Shown here in pieces: positions 11,189-25,689 of a stretch of 64,000 nt of DNA (its first letter is position 1; each line of letters begins with the position of its first letter). The stretch spans positions 124,001 to 188,000 of the forward strand of contig NW_002476022.1 of the NCBI RefSeq assembly GCF_000189635.1. Reading direction: 5' to 3'. The translations under genes were made by a program, and so were the position numbers. The stretch comes from Tetrahymena thermophila SB210 (Eukaryota; Ciliophora; Oligohymenophorea; Hymenostomatida; Tetrahymenidae). The notes under the pieces are model-generated. The model worked only from the letters and a program-made list of their open reading frames with translations. It ran no database searches and was not told the origin of the DNA.

Positions 11189-14100
11189 TCAAACCCACTA
11201 AATATTTTTCTAGTCAGTTTCATAAAGGTAAATGTAACTTTCAACTTTGTATTTTAAAACTTCTATATTGATAGGCTTGTTAAGTACGTCGTCCATACCA
11301 CTTTCAATACATTGGTTGTAAGATTATTGAGCTACATATGCAGTTAAAGCTATTATGGGAATAGATGGTAATTTCTTTTGGTTCATCAAATTTCTTAACT
11401 CCTTAGCACAATCCCATCCATTCATTATAGGCATATTACAATCTAAAATTATAGCCTTAAAGACTGTACAATTTGGACTTTCGCACTGATACTTCTATTT
11501 CTGATTGTAAAATTAAATAAATATAGCTATGGCGTCTTTTCCATTGAATGCTTTCTCTATTTTATAATCTAACTTTTAAAATAGTAGCATCAACACTTGA
11601 ATGTTAAAAACTTCATCATCTACACATAAAATTCTCCTGCATTAGCATTTCATGAATATTTATTAGTGTTGAGCTATTGGTCTTTCTATGATTTCACTCA
11701 TTTATTATGGCTCATCTTAAGGATTAGATCTTTCATCCTTTTCTATCAACTAAAGTGATCCTTTTCTTAGCCAACTTGAGTTCTTCATTTACTTTCTTAT
11801 TGTATTTTAATTTGTGGAAGTTTCTCTTTAGAAATTTGCTGTTTCTATGTCGTTAAAATTACTTTGTTGTATTTCGAGTTGGACATTATTTCCATTTTAA
11901 AAAGTAGTATCTGTAACTTATTTCATTTTTTAAATGTTAAAAAATATATTTTAGTTGAATGATGAATTATTTCCTTGAGGTGAGTTGGTTAAATTATTTT
12001 TTTTACTGTAGATTGTGCTATTAATTTGGTTATTTTAGATGTTGTGAGGTATTTGCCATGAAGTTTCACTGAACTATTCGCTTAATTGCATTTGATTATA
12101 AAAAATATTGTTCATGTGTTCCAATGATTTTATATTGTTTCCATTTAATTAATTATTGACAATCATAGAATTATCATTTTATTATGTATTTTTTTGTGTT
12201 TTTTCATTTTAATTTTAGTAATAGCTACTGCGATTTGTATTTTAGGCAGATACTCCATTGAATTCAGAGAGCTTTTTTTGTAAAAAATTCTCATATAAAT
12301 TTACATTATCTTTTTGGTCTTATTTTTAAACTTTGCTATTTTCCTTTGAAGAAGATTTGCTAAAACAATTATTTAAATTTTTAAAATCCTTATCTGAGCT
12401 AGAGAATTCTTCTTTCACAGATGTTATCTTAGATTCTGTCTAAAACTAAAACTTAACATTATTTTATTTACTAGGAGTAGCTCTTTTCGAGCCTGGTGCA
12501 AGAATAATAGTTTTAATTAAGCTGAGTTAGTCTTTTTTTTAATCATTAGCTATCACGATATCAAGGTTTTATGGAGTATTAATAGCATCAAAAAATTTTG
12601 GAGGTTTATTTGCTGAGTCCACTCTTATGCTTAAATTATTATACCGCGGTGTTTAAATTTAGTCGCAATCCAGCAAAGATTTTTCTTAATTTATTATTTA
12701 TGCAGAAGTCGATTAGTTGTCAACTTGTTTTTCTGATAAATTTTATGAAATATTTAGTTTTTGAGGGATTAAATTTAAATCCTTTTTAAGCTTTTGTTAC
12801 TGTTCAATTAAATTTAAATCATTTTCTATAATGCTATCAAAAATGCTAAGCTTGTTAAATTGCTTTGTTGGGGTTGAAAACATTTACTGATTTGAGTGGA
12901 TTAAAGCATTAAAATTATATTAATTTATTTTATTTTCAAAACAATCGCTGTGTGATATAGTTGATTCGTTTTATAAATAGGATTTATTCATTTCTTAATT
13001 ATCATGGTCTTAAAATTTAAAAGATTTTTCTTTTTAAATCTGAACATTATTATTATGATTAATAAGTATTGCTTGTGATTGAGTTATGAAAAACCTTTTT
13101 TGTTGAGAGTAAGAAGAATTTTAATTATTGTACAAATTTAATCCTGACATAACCATATTTTCTTCTGGATTATGAGAAGGTGTTTAAACTTATATCAGAT
13201 TGAGATTTGTATTTTTTGTTTGCTAAAATAATAAATTTCCTTCGGTTTCATTTTATTATTACTTATTTATTTCTGACACGGTTAAGTTATTATTAACATA
13301 TTTATCATTTTACTCATTCATATCGTAACTGTGTAATTCGTTTTCTTAAAACATTGCCAATTCTTATGTATCAACTTATTCTTGCTACTGAGGCTGTATA
13401 CTTTTTTTGAAAAAAGAAGATTGTATCTTAGCTCCTCCTATTGGAGCTTTTAAATCTTCTATCTTAGAAATGCTAGCAGAATTACCTCTCTTTAGATCCT
13501 TACCATGTCTAGGCTACAGACTATGAGAAGAAAACTGCAGAGTTTTAGAAAAAGTCTATTTATATAAACAAATAATCAATCAATTAATATATTTTTAATA
13601 CAACTTTTTAAAAAATTTACCTTTTCTATAGTTTTGTGAGCATAAGTATATTTTTTAATATCTTTACGAGCAAATATTTTAGTTCCTGCCTTAGCAATAT
13701 CTATCCTGCTATTATTATGAGAAGTCATGCTATAACTTGTTTGGAGGTTTAATATGTTCTCTATGCAGAAACTAAAAGTGCATCCTCCACCGAAAGTTTT
13801 TTTTAGTTCTAAATCTTAATTAGATTCAGAAGCCAGAATACTCACAATAATTTGCGAAATTGTTAAGCCAAATCCTAATTAATTAAAAATAATTTTCTTA
13901 TTTATTATAAATTAAAATAAATTTGGTTTGTAATAAAAAAATTAGTTGTTCACAAGTACCTGTGTGCTAAGTCTCTGTAATAGGAATGCCAGTTGTTCCG
14001 AATTAAGATAGCTTTTATTTGATTTATTCAAACTGCATGACGTTCATACCTTCTCCTGTATCAATTACATGTATGCATAAGTTATTCTGCAGTGTGGGTA

Positions 14101-16712
14101 TTATTTTTACAGTAACACCACCTTTTAGTGTAAATCTTAGGGAGTTGTTAATTAGATTTACAAGAACTTGCATTAATCTGTCATAATCAGTGCAAATTTC
14201 CCAATTTTAAATCTATATTTTAAGAAAAATAACACTTAATTAAATTATGAATAAAAATCTATTTGCTCAAACAATTTTTTAAATTTCAAAACAAATAAAA
14301 ATAAGCAAAATTTGTTTTCAAAATTGATTAGACCTTCTTTTTAACTAACCACCTAACTAAATAACTAACAATTTAAATTAAAATTTTTGTTATTATGAAT
14401 ATTTGAGGCATAATTCAAATGATAATTTAAATTAAGAATAGATAAATTAATTCAACTAGTACCTTACTGTCTAAACTAAAATCTAAAAATATTCCTTTAG
14501 ATGAGAAGCTTAACTCGTAAAGATCCTTAATATCGCATATTAGCTTGGATATGTTAAATTTAACAAAATTTAATTGAAGGTCTTTCTTAGCTAGGATTTA
14601 AGAAAAATCGAGAATGTCACTTATAAAATAATACTACAATTTAAGTGCTTAATAAGCAGGCAGTAAATAGATATTTTTTGCTGTTTCACTAATTGTCTCA
14701 TCAAGTAAACCGCTCTGTAAGAAACCCATACTGGAATTCAAGGGGGTTCTTAGCTCATGAGAAAAAGAGCTGATTAGTCTATTTTTATAATCGTCTCTAT
14801 CAGCTAAATTTGTAACGTTTTCAAATTTTGTATTATCTTCCAAAATAACCATGAACTCGTCTCCATCGTTGCGATAGAGCACCTTTCCTTTTATTGAAAT
14901 GCCTTCCTTATTCTCAACATTTTAAATTTTTGTATATATTTCTATAGTACTATTTTCAATATCTCTCAGAGTATTATGACTTTAATCAAAATTAGTTAAG
15001 ATAGATTCTAAAGTTGTAGTCTTCTCATTCTCTTGCTTTTGTATATTCTAATTTGAAGTATGTGTGTTGATATTGCTGATTGTTTAATTTATTGGCAAAG
15101 GCTGGGTTAGTGGTGATTTTTGAGAGTTTTGATCATCAGCAATATTTTTTCCTGTAAACTAAAATATTGAGAGATTTCCAGTACTATTTTTAGTCTCTCC
15201 ACCATAAAAATTATTGATATTATTGCTACTCCTTTTTTAGGATTTTTTTTCTGCATTAGAAATACTCTCTCTGACTTGCTTTTTTGCACTACTGCTAAAG
15301 CGAGTAATTCTCTTCTTTTCGTTTGACATGTGATTAACAATGTGGGAGAGAATTTTAAACTCTATTTCACGTAAAATCATATTTAGTATTTCATTTTCAT
15401 TGAATTTTCTAAAATTCCTTAGAAAAAATTAGCGAATAAACTCATTTGCAAACTTAACTTATTTGAGATTTTTGTTAATTAGAATAATTCCAGAAGGTAT
15501 TTCATTCAAATATTATTACCACTTTTCTTCAGATTCCTTTAAGTATTAAATATCCCCTTTAAACTAATCCCTTTTATTTGTATTCCAAAAACTATTAATT
15601 GACGAAACATTTATTTTTCTTATTTTCCTATTTTATTAATACATTTCAATTCCGTTTCTCTTTGTAAGGAATCTGTGAATTTACTGGCTCTGTTAGCCCA
15701 GCAAGCCATCTTTAGATAAATTATTATATGTTTTGACGTAGTTTGAATGATTTTAATGCAGTTAGTTTTTCAGAATACTGTGATCATTTTATAAAGTACC
15801 ATCTAAATTTGTGTTGTAAGTTGTGTAATATTAATGTAAGCCACTGCTTTGCAATTTATTTTACTTTCCAGGTGATAATTATTATTGCTAATAATTATCA
15901 GTAGAATAATAACATTTCAACGATGAGCAAGAACACATCAAAAATTAATTTTAATTTTAGTAAATTATCAATATATATTGTAAAACATCTACAATAATGA
16001 ACTGAAAAGCGCATATTCCGAGAGCTATATATCCCTAGTATGATGTCTTTTACATTGAAATAATCAAAATTGTTATATGTAAGCAGATCTTTAGCAGTAA
16101 ATTCATTAATGTAGTGATTTTCTAATTTATTTTACAATTAAGCAAAAGCAAAAAGTATAAATCATACATTTCTGTATATGAATTATTTGTTTATCCATCG
16201 TAAACTTTTTCAGCAGGAAGCGTTTACTAAATGAATAGAATATTCTAATTAGCTGAAGGCTTAGAAAATATATAGCATGCTATTAGGATAATAAATACTT
16301 AATTGAATACTTTTTACACCTTATAATAGTTTGGTGATTTAGTTTTCCTATATATATAAATTGAATAGCTAAAAAGGAAAAAAGGAATCATTAGCATCAA
16401 TATATTAAAAGTGCTCCATATAACGCTATATGGTTCCTTTTCAGATTGCAAAATGGAGTTTTATTATTGCTTCCCTTCATTTTAAGAAGAAGACGGATTT
16501 TAATTATTTAATGATTAACTTGCTATTCCATCAAAATTTAATTACTTAGCTAAAAAGACAAAAACCACCTGAACAGACACCAATAAATAAAATGCAATAT
16601 CGTTTCTCAGTTACTCATAATCAACAATATACGGATAGTCTTCTATCACCTCATTATCAGAATAAACTTGGTGAGAACTCTATTAATTCTACTCTTCTAA
16701 GTCACAATTCAT
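11189..16712 (-). CDS. membrane hybrid sensor histidine kinase
   Basis: Long multi-exon gene, about 1,700 aa. The N-terminus (MNCDLEEQ, start 16712) is followed by five or six hydrophobic membrane segments within roughly residues 45-280, then a Gln/Asn-rich linker. A PAS-like segment follows at about 400 (IPSGIILINKNLKQVKFANE). The phospho-acceptor H-box SHELRTPLN has its His codon at 14757-14759, about residue 652. The ATPase lobe follows: an N-box (QVLVNLINNSLRFT), G1 (DTGEGM) and G2 (GFGLTISQIIV). A very long low-complexity linker of roughly 600 residues then leads to a C-terminal receiver: RILCVDDE, phospho-acceptor Asp in ILDCNMPIMNG (codon 11441-11443), LTAYVAQQ and the conserved Lys in NKPI. 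Introns lie at about 14215-14470, 13870-13960 and 13560-13625. By family knowledge it autophosphorylates and relays phosphate His to Asp within one polypeptide; the stimulus is unknown. Confidence 0.93.
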
Positions 16713-19700
16713 CTTTTTAAATTTTGTGACTCACTTTAACAGCTGTATTTCTTATTATAATAATACCTATTTATATTAATTACCAATTTTCTTAAACTAA
16801 TTATATATTATTAATTATTATCATCCATAAAGTGTTAAGCCTTAAGAATTTTTTTTTTTTTACTATTTGATCATATTCTTAGACTGAAAATATATCCTTA
16901 AGGATATATACGCCTATACATAAATAAAGAAATAAGCCAATTTAATTGACTGTATACTTTCTGTCGCAAGTATGATCATAAATCTTATAAATATTTGATA
17001 AATTTAATTTCAGATTAATATTCTTTCACATTATTACTTTAAATATTATACTAACTTAACGATCAACGAGTAGCAAGAATCAGTATTTCCATTATTGATG
17101 TTTTTAAATTGACTGATATTCCTAGTTATTAATTTATTTATATACTGATTCTTTTATATTATTTTAGCAGCCACTTAATTTAAGCATAATAATACAGCTA
17201 AATTTTTAATCATAAAATTTAGAAAATATAATTAATTAATTAATAACCTATTACTTGAATTGAGTTAGTTAGCCAAATAAAAAACAAACAATATCTAACT
17301 TATATTACAATTTTTAATAAAACATTCAATGGTTACTGTTAAAAATTAATTAATTTTTTTATTACATTTTTGGTACAAATAAGAAAATTTAAGAATCAAT
17401 TTAAATGAAAATAAAAAAATGGGTGAATAAATAATAATTTTAAATAATCAAAAATTTTTTGTTTCAAAAGATCAAAAGAGTTTACATTTATAAAAATCCA
17501 AAAATTAAAAAAAAATTTTAATCGCTCTATTTTTTTTTAATCATTAACAATTGATAATTTAAAAATCAAAATGTTTTAATTATTATTATTATTATTTATT
17601 TTAATACAACCACATTTAACTAAGCCAACCTCATTTTTATCTCAAAATAATAAAATGAAATCAAAAAAGCATTTTAAAAAATTCTATTTAAATAAGCTAG
17701 TTTCATAGAAAACATCTGTGTAATTCCTAGAAATTTGCACAAGTAAGCTGATTTAAAAAATAAGGCAAATTTAAACAATAGTTTTAATTTAATATAAAAA
17801 AATTGTAAATTCAAACAGTTTGAGCAAAAATAGTCTGATATATTTTGTTTCAAGTAATTATATTGAAATTTATTTATTTATAATAAACAAACAAATAATA
17901 GTTTATCTTTTACTGATTTATTTTTTCTTTAATTTATAAAAACAAATAAAATTTAGTATATTATAGAAAATTTATTATAAAAAATGGATATAAAAATTTT
18001 TTTTATGTGTTAGATTTAAATTAGCATCTACAATGACACTTGAATATATATAAATATATTTCTTCTTCTTTTAAATAGAATTTAGCAGTTATAAAATTAA
18101 CTAAATTATAAATAGATAAAAATTATTTATTTGATATGATAGTAACATTATACTAAAGTATTTTAAAGCAACACTTTTAAATTTAAAAAACATTTAATTT
18201 TATATATAAGGCTTTATAAAATACTATATCTCAAGTATATCATATACAGTAAATATCCAAAGGTAAATTATAACACTTTATTACAAATATTACAAATAAT
18301 CCATAATTTTATAAGCTAATTTTAACGTATTTTATGTAAATCATCTTCATCAAATTAAATAATATCAAATCATTATGAATCAATCAATTTTCTCCTTCAA
18401 GAAAAGCATTTAACAAAAATTTTAATAAACTTAACATTCATAATAGAAAATAAAAGACTATAAAACAAAAGATACCCTCCTATATATCTTATTGAAGATT
18501 AATATTTAATTCAAGAAAGAATATTAAAAAGATGTTTCAATTCTTGTATTTTTGCTAATTTTTATATCTAAATTTCTTTGATTTACATATTAGCCAATTT
18601 CAAAGCTATTTATTGAAAGTTAAATATCTTATTTTTCAGACGTTAAGTAATGCTTTAACCTTTTTACCATATTCATAAATTTAAATAGCTGATAATAGGT
18701 AAACTTATTTTCTTAAAAATTCTATATTCGATTAGTAATATATAATTTATTAAACTAAATATCTTAACATCAAAAATACTAATTTTAATATTTTTTCCTT
18801 TGGATAATTAAAAATTAATTTATTAATGAAGCTGATAAATCCTATTACTATTACTTTTTTAAATAAATAGATTAATATTACCAAAAAAGATTAAAAGTAA
18901 TTAATTTGAATTTATAAAACATAAATAAGTGTATTTTAATAGTCTTTATCATATTATTATTCAATAAAAAAAATGTATGATTATCTTTATCTTATTTAGT
19001 ACTTCATAAGATTATTCATAATTTCCTTTTCCTCTTTATTTTTTATTAAGCACAGTTACTGTAAAGTTTTTAATATCTTAGACAGTATTCACATTTTGCT
19101 TAAGTTTATTTAAGTAGCAAATTTCTAATTAAGATTTATCCTTGTTAAAAAAATAACTAAATCTTAAACTTCAGTAAAAAATTTTATGACAAAAACTCTT
19201 ATTTCAATTAAAGATTATTTTAATAGATAGGATTGGTTATTTAAGGATTTGTATCTTTAGATCTATATTAAATTTAGAGATAGTTTGACGCTTATTTACT
19301 ATTTTTAATTTAAAAACTATTTTTGTTCTAGTTTTATTTATTAACGTTACTCAAAATTTTTTTGAAATATCCTTAAAAAAAAATTTATTTGGAAATAAAA
19401 AAATTTTCACACATAAAAAATAAAAGAATAAAAATAAAGGTAAATTAGAGTATTTATGAGGAATTAAATTAATTTTATATTTTTTAGCTTAAAACTCTAA
19501 CCTTAATTAAAAAGCTACATCATTAATATTTATAAAAATATTTTATTAATCACTAGAGATTGTAATATAAAATATCTAATTTTTCATTTTAAAATATTCA
19601 TAATGAAATTAGAATACATTTGAAATTAATCAGTTGAAATTTTGTAGAGACAGACATGGTACAATCACAAATTTATTTGAAATAATTGAATTGATGTTAG

Positions 19701-20188
19701 GATATTTTTGAATAAAATCAATTAATTGGTCATTCATGTTTTTTATAATTTTTATAAATACATAACAATATTTTCTAATAAAAAAATCAAATATTTGTTT
19801 TGAATATAATTTTGGAATTATAATTATGAAAAATAATAAACAAATACATACATACATAAATATTTTTTTTATAAATAAATTAGTAAGTATTTAAATTTTC
19901 TATATTTCCATAATCTATCTATAACAAGCAACTTTAATTATAAATTTATTGAATACATTTAAATAGAAAGAAAGTCTTTTACAATATTATATTTCAAATA
20001 CAGCTGACCTCTCCTCAACAAAATTATTTATTTTTTGCTTTTTGAATTCTGAAATGCAGAATCATGAATAATCATCATAAATTGACATGTAATTTTACAT
20101 TTTTTCATTCGTAATTTAATTTTTATTAATGTAGAATTAATTTATCCTAAAAACAGAAATACTTAAAACAAAAATTTTAGTGTATAAG
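16713..20188. other. 3.5-kb gene desert
   Basis: This is the longest gap in the window. It separates the divergently transcribed histidine kinase (-) and potassium channel (+), so it must hold both promoters. I found no table-6 frame with sustained coding character. It contains a perfect 18-bp palindrome (16891-16908) and a 13/15 match to the Tetrahymena chromosome breakage sequence (17621-17635). The rest is A/T homopolymer-rich. Confidence 0.5.
16891..16908. repeat. perfect 18-bp palindrome
   Basis: TATATCCTTAAGGATATA is its own reverse complement. It lies about 180 bp upstream of the histidine kinase start codon. It could be a dimeric regulator site or chance; no second copy was noticed nearby. 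Confidence 0.45.
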
Positions 20189-23100
20189 ATGATAAAAGTT
20201 TAAAAATAGAGGAGTTAAGTAACAACTAAGTTTAATAACCTATTCCTCAGTTTATAGAATCAAATATTTAACTATAGCAAAGCCCAGATAATAACTTTGC
20301 TAAAGAGTTATTAATGCATATGGAGAATAGTGAAAATTAGATAGTTTTGAGTTATAGTCCTTAAAATTTCAGTTCCTCTATCAATAAAGTTGATAACAAT
20401 TACAAAGATAATCAAGTAGAAGAAGATAAATTATTTTAAAACACAAACTAGCTATTAGCTCATCCTTAGACACCTAAATAATAAAATATTCAAAATATTT
20501 AATTATAATCTCGCTCTAAATCTTTATTTTTCCAGTAAAGAAATAAAATAGATTCTAATATTTTGGAAAAAAAAAATTCATTAATTTCAGAAAGTAGCAA
20601 GAATAGTGTTGGCCAAAAAGAAGATGAATCAGCCAATAATAATAACCTTCAAAATATTTAAGCAGATAATAGTGATAACTTTTGTAGCGAAGCTGATATA
20701 AAGACTGAATAAAGAAGGGAAACTATACCAGAATCTTTTAATTAACTAAAATAGTACGATAGTATTTTTTCTACTTAGAAATCTATCAAACAAGACTTAA
20801 TGTAGAGAAAATATTCTAATACTAAAGAAAGCAAAATATATGGATTTTCTTCTTCTGCCATTAATAATTATGGAGAAACACCTTTAAACAAAGCAAATTA
20901 GTCATCTTTCAATATAAAAAGTGAAAAATTAATCCAAGAAAGCTAAAAAAGATATGACCATTAAAAAAAAAGCTTCTAATTTACAAACTTTATTAAGCAC
21001 GAAGAATCAGATGGTGAAAACTCTAGTATTATTTAAACAAACACAAATAAACAAAGTAACAAAGTTGTGCCTTTGAATTTTAGCATTGTTGAAAGTTAAA
21101 ATTTAGGAAGTGATGTAAACCAGTATGAAAACAAAATATCTTTGACAAGTAATTTGATAAAGCCTAAAAAAATAGGTTGGAACTTAGCTGTCTAGTTAAA
21201 AAATGTGAATAGATTTATTAGCAAAATTAGGGATTAGACTTCTGATTTGAACTATGTAAAATTGAAAACTCATCATTTAAATTATATAAATGATCCCTCT
21301 TTCTAGCACGAAGAAGGTTCTGGATAATATTTTCAAATGAAATACGACCATATTTAGAAAAGATTTTTATCAGCAATTCCTATTTTTGAGCCTGATAACT
21401 CTTTACTAATTACATTTAAGGTTTGTGTCATAGTTGCCTTGATTATTTAAATTTTTATTGTTCCTATTTAAATTGGCTTTTAAGTTAACTTATATGATGA
21501 AAACAGAACTGCAGAAATATGTTTAAGAATAATTCCAATAATACTTTTTTTAATTGATTTCTTGTGTAGAATGAATACTGGGTTTTATCAAAATGGTAAT
21601 TTTATTGAGAAAAGGAGGGATGTAATTATGTATTTCAAATTCATTTTGATTTTAGATCTTATTAACATCATAGTTATAACCTTTAATATTGTCTTATCTG
21701 TTCCATTTTTATTGATAATCTTTATTTCCAGAGTATTTCTGGTTAATTTAAAAATTTCGGATATATCAGATCATTTCTCGCTTATGGAGAGGTATCCATC
21801 AGCTTATAATATAACTAAATTATCTTTTATCTTACTGCTAGTTGCCCATGTATGTGGTTGCGGATTTCACTTTATTAGTACAATCAATATGGGAGAATAT
21901 ACAAAAAATAATTGGATAGAATTTTATCACTTTAGTAATTATGATATTAAGAATAGGTATATTCTTTCTATTTACTATTCCACCATTACAATGATTACAG
22001 TAGGTTACGGAGATATTACACCACAAAATCAAATAGAAAGAATTTATGTTATTTGTATTGTAATTATATCTGGTACGGTATTTGCTTATGCTGTTAACAT
22101 GATAGGTGCAATCTTCTAAGAAAAAGAAAAAAAAATTGCTGATTACAAGTAAATTCTTTTCAATAGTTAACTTAAAGCCATCTTTGATTTTACATATTAT
22201 TGTATACTTAATCAAGGGAAATACATATCTTGGATGATTAAATGATATTTATATATTTTCAATTATCTTTTTATTAATTTTAAAAATTTATTTATTATAA
22301 AGATAAATGAAATTTGACATTTCTAATTACATGATTAACAGAAGCATCTCCAAAAAGACTTAGCTAAAGGTTTATAATTACCTAGAATATATTTTTAAGA
22401 AAGAAAGTGAATCACCAGAAAAAGGATAAAAAATTTTAAATCTCATTTCTGAAGATCTTAAAAATTCTGTTTATAAGGAATTCTATCAAATGATTTTGAC
22501 TAATTCTAAATTATTCAGTCATAAATTCTCAAAGGAATTTATATAAAAAGTTTCACTAAGAATGGAGGAAAAAATGTATGCACCTGGAGAACTTATATAT
22601 TAGCAAGGAGCCTCTGAAAATCCTATTTTATACTATATTTTAAAAGGAAAAGTTGATCTATATGCGTAAAAGGGAGATTCTAAGTACTTTCTAGGCAGCC
22701 TAAAAGTAAGGAAAATAAATATATCTTTTTTTATTAATATAAGTTATTTTAATTATATCTAGACTGGAGATAGTATGGGTCATCATAACTTTTATGCTTG
22801 CTTGCCTTTGGATTACTCATGTACCACATCTGAAGTCACTCATCTAGTTTATATAACCCAAGAAAATTTTATTTAATGCTTAAAAGAATTTCCTTTAGAT
22901 CAGGTAAAATTTTTTATAAAAGTGTTTGGTTAATTATTTATTTAACTTAAAAAATATTAGGAAGTATTTACAATGAATAAAGATGATATTATCTTTGGAT
23001 AACAGCGATATATGAATCCATGCTTTTCTTGTGGCAAATTTATACACAGTGTTATTGATTGTCCATTGATACACTATCAAAAAAACAAATAGTTTTTTAT

Positions 23101-24928
23101 CAGCAGACATTTACACTCTGTTTAAGAAAAAGAGAGGAAGAGTCATTAAAGATAGCATTTAGTAAAAAGAAACTCACTTAAGATTATTAAAAGAGTAAGA
23201 AATGCTTTAAAAGTTACGAGGACAGCTATGGAATATAGCTACTTTTAGAATACGAAAATTCAAGGTTCATAAATTACTTTAAATGATTTAGAGACAGATA
23301 AGCAATTTTATTTAAGAATGACAAAATTTAAATTTAATTAAGACAATAACTTAGTCATGGACTCTTAAATTAGTGAAGGAGAGGAAGAAGAATTTGATTT
23401 AGAAGATTATGAAATCGAGTAAGAAGAGCAAAATTCACAAATTTCATAAGCTAAAGAAATCTAAGAACTTAAAGAAGAGGATGACTATACATAAAGATCA
23501 TTAAATAACATTACGATAAAAAAATTTAAGAATAATCAAAGGTTATAGCGTTTTGGAAGCTGTTCATCTTTTAAAATGGGTGAAAATGATTAAGAAAAAG
23601 CTTAACAAAATATGCCGTTATACAAAAGAACTTTGACAAATCAAAATAAACTCAAATAAATAAAAAAATAAGATTCAAACTAAAGCTGCTCAGTAGATGG
23701 AGAAAAATTTGATGAGCTTAATTGCTCTTTGCTTCTTAAAAAAATTTCATCAAACGAATTAAACCAATAACCAGAAAAAATAGATGTGATTCAAAAGAAA
23801 TAGAGCTCCAAAAAAATTGAAAGTTTACCATAAACAACTCAATTTTAAAAAGAAATTTTCATGTAATAATAAGATTTTTAGAATAGTTAAAAAAACCAAG
23901 ATTTAAACAAGTACTAAAACTTTAAGCTTAACCTTTAACCTATTTAATTATTTGGAAATCATATTACAGGAACTATTAATAAGTAAAATTTAGATGACTC
24001 TTTATCTCCATTTTAAGTAATCTTGGATGATAGAAATAAGATTAAAATTACACAAGAAATCAATAGCAATCTAGTTGATCACCTTAATAATTCTCAGCCA
24101 AAAACATCTAGATAAGGATCGATTGATTCATTAAAATAGAAGAAGAGTTCCCTCAATAAGGAACAATAAAAACCTTAAAATATTATAAATATCTAACCAA
24201 ATATGATTAACGGTTTACCTAATAATTTGAACAGTATGAATAACTTAAATTATGTATAAATAGGTACTCCTTTATTACAAAGCAATTAAACATTAACAGG
24301 CTTACCAAATATTACTAAGAATAACAAGTAACTGAATAATATTTGTTACTAACTACAATAATTCTAACAAAAAAAAGAAAACTTAAATACTTAAACTCTT
24401 AAACCATAGATTTTACCTTAGAATTTTAGTAATAATAATTTAAAAATTGGTGAAATACAAAACATAAAATTTAACACTGTTTAATAAGTTTAAAATGTAA
24501 ATAATTTGTAACAAAATACTATGCCAATTAATTAGCCATATTACTAGGCGTATTAAGAAAATGCCTAAAATCAAAATGCTTAAAATTAAGATAGTCTTTC
24601 TCCAAGCTAAATTAATAACTTTAATCTTAATTTGTTGAATCCACAATTGCTTAACCACCAAAATTTCAATTAAATAGCAGCTTTAAATCAGCATAATAAT
24701 TACTTTGTGTAACAACTAATAAAAAGAATAGAAGAGTTCTCAATACCTAATTTTGAAGCTATGAAGGAATACACAATATATTTTGTTTAATACAATTATA
24801 CTTAAGTTTTAAAAAAAATACAAAAAAAATAAATCCCTATTAAAAAGAAAAAAAATCATTTAAATTAATCAAAGCTTAAAGGAAAAAAGAAAAATGGTTC
24901 CAAATCTTTTAACATATTGCCTCATTGA
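20189..24928 (+). CDS. six-TM K+ channel with cyclic-nucleotide-binding domain
   Basis: Model start ATG 20189 with a 30-nt first exon, a 32-nt intron (20219-20250) and a main exon to 22148. An intron at 22149-22302 joins ADYK to KQMKFDISNYM. Two more introns follow within the CNBD (about 22707-22761 and 22903-22961). The frame is otherwise open to TGA 24926-24928, about 1,470 aa. A Gln/Asn-rich cytosolic N-terminus (~400 aa) leads to S1-S6. The pore is ITVGYGDI (21997-22014). The S4 segment is poor in Arg/Lys, so voltage sensing may be weak. The C-linker and CNBD include MYAPGELIYQQG and YILKGKVDLYAQ. Immediately after comes a zinc knuckle CX2CX4HX4C (23021-23062). The last ~600 residues are Gln/Asn-rich. 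By family it conducts K+ across a membrane, with gating by cAMP/cGMP possible. The gene faces a paralogue tail to tail. Confidence 0.93.
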
Positions 24929-25689
24929 AAAGCTAAATAAATTAATAAATAAATGAATTTAGCTATTTTTAAAATATGCATTTAGTTTATTTAAAAGCAA
25001 TAATAAATAATCAATCCACTTAATATGAAATAATAATCAAAAAAAAAAAAATAATTTTTCCATCAGAATTTGCTTAGAATAAACATTTTGAATTAATTAA
25101 TTAATTTATAAATATGGATATAAATAAATAAAAATGTAAATAAATGGTTTAATTTATTAAACTTAAAAAATAATATTAATTTTTTCGATTTTAATTTGAT
25201 TCTATTTGTGTTGATATTTTAATTAAAAAATATTAATATGATAATTAAATAAAAAATAAATAATTAATAATTTTATTTAATTAATTCGATACACACACAC
25301 ACACACACAGTACTCTATTTTATTATAAATACAAAAAATTCATCTTAATTTGAATAAAGTATTTTTATTATAAATTGAATATGTTTAATTTTAATTTTAA
25401 ATAAAATCTAAGTTTGTAATTCAAATATTTTGCTTTTATAATTAAATTAAATTATTTCCCAATACTAAATTATTGAAAGCCTTAAACTGTTCATATTTTA
25501 CATTTTTATTTTAAAGACTTACTTTTAATTTTTTATGTTTTAAATATTTTGCTTCAAAGGAATTTTTTATTCTATTTTAATTAAAGAGAATTTTTTTTGA
25601 TCAGAAATGATTTTCTTTTATTTTTTTAATAAATAGATGATATATATATATACTCACTGATTATTATTAAGAATTATAGCAAATAAATC
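24929..25689. other. convergent intergenic region between two channel genes
   Basis: 3'-3' gap. It contains a dinucleotide repeat (AC)9.5 at 25291-25309 and a short (TA)n run near 25640. No coding frame was found. Both transcripts probably terminate here. Confidence 0.6.
25291..25309. repeat. (AC)n microsatellite
   Basis: Nine and a half uninterrupted AC units in the gap between the two potassium-channel genes. It is one of the few G/C-containing simple repeats in the window and may be polymorphic. Confidence 0.9.

Noticed and set aside
17621-17635. Near match to the Tetrahymena chromosome breakage sequence (13 of 15 positions)
   Set aside because: TAAGCCAACCTCATT differs from the remembered TAAACCAACCTCTTT at two positions. 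Functional sites are removed from macronuclear DNA, and no telomere repeat is adjacent.
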